DNA of 64,000 bases from Acanthornis magna (lineage: Eukaryota; Chordata; Aves; Passeriformes; Acanthizidae): contig JAWUZG010000357.1 of assembly GCA_036785705.1 (NCBI GenBank), forward strand, positions 372,001 through 436,000. Direction: 5' to 3'. The notes beneath the pieces are model-generated. The model did not search any database, had not been told where the DNA came from, and worked only from the letters and a program-made list of their open reading frames with translations. A program made the position numbers and the translations under genes. Below are positions 11,501-20,500 of this stretch, in pieces. Positions within the stretch are counted from its first letter, which is position 1; each line of letters starts with the position of its first letter.

Positions 11501-14500
11501 ACGTCCTCGCTGAGCTGTGGCTCGGCACGGTACAGCCAGTCCATGAGGGCCTGCAGCGCGTCCGTGAACTTGCCCGAGAAGAGCAGGTTCTCCTCCAGCT
11601 TGTGCTGCCTGCGAGGGGGGCACAGGAGATGCTGCAGCACCCAGGTGGGGTGTCACCCCACGGAGCCAGGAATGGCCACCCCACAGAGCTGGCAGCACCA
11701 TTATGGACAGGGACAGGTCATGGTAGTGCCATTATGGACAGGGACAGGTCCTGGCAGCACCGTTATGGACAGGGACAGGGCATGGTAGTGCTCTTATGGA
11801 CAGCGACAGGTCCTGGCAGCACTGTTATGGACAGGGACAGGTCATGGCAACACCGTTATGGACAGGGATAGGTCCTGGCAGCACTGTTATGGACAGGGAT
11901 AGGTCCTGGCAGCACCGTTATGGACAGGGATAGGTCCTGGCAGCACTGTTATGGACAGGGACAGGTCATGGTAGTGCTATTATGGTCAGGGACAGATCCT
12001 GGTAGTGCCATTATGGACAGGGACAGGTCCTGGCAGTGCCACTGTGGACACAGATGGGGCCCAGCTGCACCCCATGGGCAGGGCCCAGCAATTCTGGGAA
12101 TGGGGGTCTCGGAGCAGGGAGTGGGATACTCAGGGAGGAGGGGCAGTTCCGCCTACCAGGGACCCACACAGCAGGCAGAGAACAGATAGCACCATCCCAT
12201 TCTGTCCTGTGCTCTCCCATACCATTTTCATCCCTACTCCCATCCCATCCCATCCCATCCCATCCCATCCCATCCCACCCCACCCCACTCCCTCCCACCC
12301 CGTTCCCACCTCTCTGCGGCATGGCTGCACAGTGCATCCCAGCGCTCCTTCAGCTCCCCCAGCAGCTCCTCCAGCGGCTGCAGGTCCTGGGGGAGCCGGG
12401 CCCCCTCCCGCAGTGCCCGCCCGCTCCGCAGGGTCGCCTCGTACACCGGACGCTTTGCCCGCAGCACCTTCTGGAACGCCTGCAGGGGTCCCACAGGTGG
12501 GTGTTGGGCCCCCCAGCTTTGGGGGAGACTCCCTCCTCCCCCGAGTGCTCTGGGGCGGTTGGGGTGCCAACAGCCCTTGGCCTGGCGCTGCCCCACCCCA
12601 GGGCTCCCAACTCTGCAGGATGGCCCTGCGGAGTTGTCCAACCCCCCCAGCACTGGGTGATCCCCCTGGGAGCTGGGGATCCCCCTCTGCAGCCCCCAAA
12701 ACCCCAGTTCTGTGCCCCCCCGAACCCCCCATGCCAAGGAGCGGGGCAGCCCCACCTTGTGCTCAGCCAGCTGGCACTTGATCTCCTCCTGGCTGGTGGC
12801 AGCGTCCTGAGGCACCTCCAGGCTCTGCTCCACCTCGTCCATCCAGTCCAGAAGCAGCCGCCGCGACTCGCTGAACTGCAATGGAGGAAGGGCTGTGGGG
12901 GCTGAGGGGGGGATGCAGGGGCAAAATGGATCTGGGGCAACCTGGACAGGAGCCATGGAGCCACGTAAGGGAGTGGCACGGCCTGGGCACCACCGTGGGG
13001 CAAACCATGGGCCAGCACAGCACAGTGACAACACTGGAGCCGCGTGGTCCCTTCCTGGCACGGCTCCCAGCAGGGCCCATGTCATGAAATCATCAGTCCT
13101 GTGACGGTTTGGGTTGAAAGGACCTTAAAGCCCATCCAGCCCCACCCCCCTGCCACGGGCAGGGACACCTTCCACTAGCCCAGGTTGCTCCAAGCCCCAT
13201 CCAACCAGGCCTTGGACACTTCCAGGGATGGGGCAGCCACAGTTTCTCTGGAAAACCTCCCTCACAGGGAAGAATTTCTTCCCTAGATCCCATCCAACCC
13301 TGCACAGTGGCAGTGGGAAGCCATTCCCCCTTCTCCTGTCCCTCCAGGCCCATGTCCAAGGGGCAAGCCAAGGGGCACAGCCCCCTCCCCAGCTCATGGC
13401 TGTGTCCTGGTACCTGCTTGCTGCGTTTTCGAGCCTCCTCCAGTGCTGCCCCCCGCTCGGCCGCCCGCTGCAGGACCTTGCCCAGCCGCTCCCGCGCTGC
13501 CAGCACCAGGTTCTGGATGACAGCCCCATCCTGCTTTCGGCTGAAATCCTTCAGGCGCGCGGCCACGGCCTCCAGGCTGCCCAGCTTCTCCCCATGGGCA
13601 TTTGCCTCCTTCACCAGGGCCTGCGGGGAGGGGGCAGCAGGCTGTGGGTGGTCCTGGGGCAGGGGAGGAACCCCCAGACACAGCCCGCGCCAGAATGGGA
13701 CATTGGGACCAGGCACAGCCCATGCTGGGATGGGGTACAGAGTCCAGTCACTCCACTGCTGTGGGGACAGACATCCCTGGGGGAGATCCCTGCTGATGCC
13801 ACGCTGGACCCCTCGGGCAGACCCCAGCCCCATGAACCAGCCCAGGAGAGATCTCCCTGCTGGTGCCAGTGCCATGCGGGACCCCTCGGGCAGACCCCAG
13901 TCCCATGAACCAGCCTGGGAGAGACCTCCCTGCTGGTGCCAGTGCCATGCGGGACCGCTTGGGCAGACCCCAATCCCATGAACCAGCCTGGGAGAGACCT
14001 CCCTGCTGGTGCCAGCGCCACACTGGATCCCTCGGCAGACCCCAGTCCCATGAACCAACCCAGAAGAGATCTCCCTGCCGGTGCCAGTGCCACACTGGAC
14101 CCCTCGTGCAGACCCCAGCCCCATGAACCAGCCTGGGAGAGATCTCCCTGCCGGTGTCAGTGCCATGCGGGACCCCTCGGGCAGACCCCAGCCCCATGAA
14201 CCAGCCTGGGAGAGATCTCCCTGCCGGTGTCAGTGCCATGCAGGACCCCTCGGACAGACCCCAGGCCCATGAACCAGCCTGGGAGAGATCTCCCTGCTGG
14301 TGCCAGTGCCCTGCGGGACCCCTTGGGCAGACCCCAGCCCCATGAACCAGCCTGGGAGAGATCTCCCTGCTGGTGCCAGGCAGACCCCAGCCCCATGAAC
14401 CAGCCCCGAGGGCACCGCACTAGCCCCGCCGCTCCTACCTTGTGCTCCTGGATCTGGGCAGTGACGGTGTCGAGGACAAAGCTGGGTGGTGCGGGGGACC

Positions 14501-17500
14501 CCAGCAGCTCCTCGGCGTGGGCCACCCAACGCAGCAGCTCCTGCGCGGAGCCGTGGAACTCGGTGGTGACCGTCAGCCCCTCGGCCAGGCGCTCCTGCGG
14601 GGAGGGGCAGGCAGTGGTGGGGATGGGCACCCCCGCCACTCCTGACCGGGCCTGGTCAGGGTGAGCCCCCCGGGGGTCACAGCCCCCCACCCTGCACACC
14701 TTCCTCTCCTGCGCCTCGGCCTGGACGCTCTCCCACTTCTGCTCCAGGAGCCGCAGGCTGTGCTCGGTGCTGCAGGGTCGGCCGGCGCGGCATGAGTCCA
14801 GCAGGCGCTGCAGCCGCTCCCGCAGCCCCCGGTACGTCACCGCCCGCGCCTCCAGCTCCCGGCACAGCTCCTGCCGGGACAGCGGGTCAGCAACCACCGG
14901 GGGACCGGGACTGGGGACAGGGACAGGGAGCAGGATGAGGAAGGGGACAGGGAGATGGGGATGAGGATGTGGATTGGGGGGGGTGATGGGTTCAGGGATG
15001 GGGGTCGGAACAGGGATGGGGATGTGGAGGAGGTCAGGTAAAGTAGACAGGGGACAGTGATGGGGACAGAGAATGGGGACACGGGAGACAGCCACAGTGG
15101 ACAGGGAGAGGGGATGGAGACAGGGATGAGGATAGGGACAGGAACAGGTTCAGGGTAAGGGACAAGGATGGCTCCTGCTCTGTCTCAGGGAGCTGGAGCT
15201 GGTGAGGGAGGCTCTGCGTGGCTGGGGAGAGGAGGCAGCAGGGAATGATCCCGGCCCTGCAGTGTGGAGAGGGGTGGATCTGGGGCACACATCCCCCCAA
15301 AAGACCAACAGACCCCAGGGGCCAGCCCTGCAGCAGGGCCCAGTCCGGCGCTGGCTCTCACCAGATGTGCATTGAGCTTCTCTTTGGTGGCATCCGGGTG
15401 GCCCCAGGCTGGCTTGGAGCAGAAGAGCTGCAGCTCCACCTGCTCCAGCCACTGCAGCAGCTCCGTGATCTCCAGCGTGATGTCCTGCACCTGAGGGCAA
15501 GGGGAGCTCAGCGCTGTCCCCACCGTCCGGCAGCACCGCAGCCCCGTGGCCGTACCTGGCTGAGGTTGTTCTCCAGCTCCAGCTGCCGGCTCTCCGTCTC
15601 GCTGCGCACCAGGTCCCAGTGCTGCCCCAGCTGCTGCAGGCTGCGCTGCAGCCCCTCCACGCTCTCGCCCAGGCTGGACAGCAGCAGCCCCTGCCCAGCC
15701 TCGGTCACCGACTGCACCGTGCGGGCGTGGGACATCACGTCGGTCCGCAGCACCTGGGGACAGGGTGGCAGGGTCACGGCTGGGACCAGGGACCGGGGCA
15801 GGGGCACCCCGCCCCTCATTCCTCTATCTGCACCATGCAAAGCCCCTCACCCTGAGACACCTCTGCTGCCCATAGCATCACTGCCACCACAGCACTGGGG
15901 ACTGGGGGAGCCAGACTGGGCAAGGATGGTGCCCACGGGTGCCACCAAGCTGGTGGCAGGGCTCTTGATCTCAGCAGGGTGCGGGGCAGGGCCGAGGCAC
16001 AAGATTTGCCGATTCATGGCAGGGAGGTGGCCGGGACAGGCACAGAGGGGACAGGTACCCCTTGCATGGCCCTCCCAGCACAGCAAGAGTCCAGGCCTTG
16101 CAGCCTCGCCTGCGTCACGCACGTCACGAGCGTGCCCGGGCAAGGGGCTGTGGCACTGGGCCGGCATGGAGTCATTCCTTCCATGGTGTCACCACGGGAG
16201 GGGACGCGTCCTTGCGCTGCAGCTTGCCCAGCCCCGCTGCCGCAGCGCCCCGAGGAGGGGCCAGGCATTCCCCTGCAGCCAAGACACCCAGCCTGGGGGT
16301 GCCACCACAGCCAGGACCCCCAGGATACACACCCCGGGGGTGCCACCACAGCCAGGACCCCCAGGACACACACCCTGGCAGTGTGACCATGGCTGGGACC
16401 CCCAGGACACCCACCCCGGGGGTGCCACTACAGCCAGGACTCCCAGGACACACACCCCAGGGGTGCCACCACAGCCAGGACCCCCAGGACACACACCCTG
16501 GTAGTGTGACCATGGCCGGGACCCCCAGCCCTGAGCTGGGTCCCCACACCAGATCTGTGCCACCTGTCCCCCAGGGCAGGGTGCAGCCTCACCTTGTGCT
16601 TGGCCAGCTCGATCTCGCAGCTCTGCAGGTCGGGGCGCAGGGGTGCAGGGCCGCGCAGCTGCTCCCCGGTGCGGCTCAGCCACTGCAGCAGCTCCGCCAG
16701 CTGGTGCTGGAACTGCCCCAGCCCCAGCAGCGCTGCCTCCAGCTGGTGCTGCCGGGAGGGAGCCACGACGTTGGGGCTTACACGGCCCCATATGGCCACC
16801 CAGCACCCACCCAGTGCCCACAAAGCCCCATATGGCCATCCAGCACCCATCCAGTGCCATATGGCCCCATATGCCCACCCAGCTCCCACCCAATGCCCAC
16901 ACAGCCCCGTATGCCCACCCAGTGCCCACACGGCCCTGTACACCCACCCAGCATCCATCCAGTGCCCACCTGGAGCTCCCCACACTGACCCAGCACCACA
17001 CATCCAGCATACAAAGCAGATGCCCACCCAGCACATTCATGGCACCCCACGTGTCTTCCCAGCCCTGCCCTGTGGCCCCCCTGCTCCCTCCTCACTTGTC
17101 GGCTGACGATCTCTTCCTCTAGGTGGTCCCAGCGCTGGCGGAAGTCGCTGAGGGTGGCCGGGGGGTCCCCCTGCCCCGTGCCCCCCTGGTGCCGCAGGCT
17201 CTCCACATCCACCTTGCACTGGTACAGCTCCCGCTTGAACTCCTGGGGGGTGGCACTGGTTGGTTACCCTGGCCCCCACACACCAGGACAGGGTCTGCCT
17301 GTCCCCATGGCACCCCACAGCACCCCATGGCACAGCACAGGCCGCTGAGCCACTCCTGTGGGGGTACCCAGCCAGCTCAGGGACTTGGTGGGGGGCAGGA
17401 CTTGGCCACTCCAGGCAGGACTTGGCTACCCAGCGCCCACCACTGGGGCACCAGCACTGTCCAACCTGCCATCCCGCCATCCCACCGCTGCCTAGAGCGC

Positions 17501-20500
17501 CCACAGCCCTCCCTGTGCCCAGGGATCAGGGCACAGCATGGCCCAGCACTGCCTAGCACAGCACATCTTGGCACCTTGAGCTCTGCCAGCTGCTGTTGCA
17601 CCATGTCCAGGTCTCCACCGACCAGGAACTCCTCGGCGATGCGCAGCTCGGCTGTGTCCAGCCACTCCAGCAGCCGCTGGGGATAGGGGACACAGGAGGT
17701 CACGGTTGGGGGCTCAATGGTCACCCCCCGGCCCCTCGCACCCCTGAGTGGGGACGGGAAGGTGACGCAGCCCCCCACATGGGGGATCTCCCCGAGGGTC
17801 CCCGCACCCACCTGCATCGTGTCCTGGTAGCTGAGGGCGGCCTGGAGCTGCTCCTCGAGGCGCCCGTTGCGCTCCGTCCACACTCGGCTCAGGCTGTGCC
17901 AGGAGGAGTAGAGCTGCGGCCGGGCACGGGGGTCAGTGGTGCCTCCGTGGGGCCGGAGCGCAGGGGGACAGGATGGGGGGGTCAGGGTGGACAGGGCACA
18001 GAGGTCAGCAGTGCCCTGGGGATACAGGGCATGAGGGGACAGGGTGTGGGAGTGCCATGGGGGGGTGCTGGGACACAGGGGTGGCACCACAGGAGCATCC
18101 AGGCATGGGGATCAGAGACACCGTGTGGGTGCCCCGGCAAAGGGTCAGTGCAGTTGTGTGGGGGTCAGGGGTGTTGAGCAGGGGTCGGGGGTGCAGGGGT
18201 CAGTGGCACCGATGGGGATCAGGGCACCCCAAATCCACACAGCGCCAGGACCCTGTCCCTGTCTGAACCCAGCCCCGAGGACACTCACATCGTCCAGGCT
18301 CTTGGTGACATCGGGCTTGTCAGGGTCCCCACAGGAGGCCATCAGCTCCACGCCCAGGCTGCCCAGCGTGTCCAGCTCTCCCTGCAGCGCGTCGATCTCT
18401 TCTCGCAGTGCCTGCGCAGGGCGGGGGGCTCAGGGCTGCCCACGCTGGGGGCTGCCCGTGTGGTGGCACTGCCCACCAAGCCCCTGCCCGGCCGTACCTG
18501 CATGGTGCGCAGCTGCGTGCGGATGGCTTCAGGCTCACCGCCAGCCTCCTCCAGCCCCAGCACCAGCTGCTGGGTGTCACTGAGCGCCACAGCCAGCTCT
18601 GACAGGCCATGCCAGAAGCGCTCGGCCAGCGCCAGCAGCTCCCGAAGCCACCGCTCCTGCTCCTGGCAGCGGCCGCGCAGGCAGCCCCACTGCGACAGCA
18701 GCTGTGCCGTGCGCTCCTGGATCCCTGTGAGGCACGATGGGCCAGGGATGAGGGTGCTGCGAGGGACCCAGCACCCACACACAGCCCTGACAGGAGCACG
18801 GATCGCCTGCCAGCGGGGCCGTGCCCACCCCTCCGTGCCAGTACCTCTGGCTGCGGTGTCGGAGCTGACCGCCTGCATGGTGGCCAGCAGCTCCTCGCCC
18901 TGCGCACGGACACCCTCCAGGGCCACCCCGAGCTTCTCCAGCTCGCCCAGGGCCAGGCTGTTCTCTCGGATCTGCTCCCGCAAGTGGGCCGCATCGCCGC
19001 GGACAGGGGGCTGGCTCTGCAGCCGGCTCTGCAGCCGCTCCAGGCACTCTAGCAGCAGATCCATGCGCTCCGACAGCTGGGGACCAGCCCGGTCACTCGA
19101 GGGGATGCCCCTGGGGACGCGCCCCACCCCAGTGCCAGCCCCGTACCTGGCTGTATCGCGGCAGGGCATCCTCCAGCAGAGCTGCGGCCTGGCGCACGCG
19201 CTCGCGGATGTGGCCGTACTGCTCCTCCACCTCCTGCCAGCGCTGCTGGAACGGGGCTCCCTGCTCCGGGCTCAGCTCCACCAGCTGCGCTGACACGCGC
19301 TGCAGCTTCCCCACCAGCGGCCGGTGCTCGGCTATGGCCTCCCGCAGGCTCTGGCAGCAAGGAAGAGCCGTGGGGGGGCATTGGGGTGGGCTGTGCCCCA
19401 TAGGATGTGCCGCACAGGATGTGCCCCACGGGGATGTGTGCTGATGCACTCAGGTGCTGCTTGCAGGGGACTCCTGGGTGCCCCACCCCGGTGGTCCCCA
19501 TGGCGATGCCACTCCCATCGCGTCACCTCTCCACTCCCAAACCGTGGGGTGGCCAAGCGAGCCCCCTTTGCCTCTGTGCTGCCCGCACCTGCAGCAGCGC
19601 TTGCTGCTCCTTGAAGGCCTCGTAGCTGATGGCATTGGGGGAGAGCTGCACCCCCAGGGCCTGCGTCTCCTCCAACCAGGGCAGCAGCTCCTCGAGGGCC
19701 TCGGAGAACTGGGTGAGCAGGGACTGGGCGTGCTCCAGCTGCACGGCGCAGGCTCCGCTGCGCAGGGAGAGCTGCTCCGTGCGCTCCCGCAGCACCTGCA
19801 CTGATGGCTGCAGAGACAGGGGTCACCCGGCAGCCAGGGACACAGGGCACAGCCATCCCCGGGTGCTGGCAGTGTCCCCCCGACACCCTCGCGGCTCACC
19901 TGAAGGCGCTGCCGCAGAGGGTCAGGGCAGCAGCGCAGCAGAGGGTCCGAGAACCCCAGCAGACGCTCGACCAGGCCCCGGCAATGCAGGATCTCGGCGG
20001 AGAGCAGCTGGAATGGAGCCGCAGGTGGGTGCCAGGTCCTGGCAGGACCCAGCAGAATGGGGATGCCAAGCCAGTGCCGCCGGGACCCCTGGGCACTGCT
20101 GCAGACCCACCTTCTGCTCAGAGAGCTGCGAGCGGAGAGCCTCAGTATCCAGCTGCACACGGCCGATCTCCTCCAGCCGCTCGCCTAGTCCAGCCACACG
20201 GGCGAGCTGGGACTCCAGGACCTGCTCAAACTGCAGCAGAAGGACAGACGTCAGCTGGGGAGGGTGTGCAAGCATGTCCAGCTTTGGGACACGGACCCCC
20301 AGTGCATCCCGGTCCCACAGGACTGTCTGCCATGACCCACTGTGTCCCACCCAGATCAAACTCCCGGTGCAGACAGCGACGCTGGAAATGGTGAGGGGTT
20401 CAGGGACCCCAGTGTCCCACACCTTCTCCCTGTCACTGGCAGTGACCGAGGGCTCCTGGCCATCCTGCTGGCCCTCCTGCTCGCCCAGTTCCTTCTCCAT

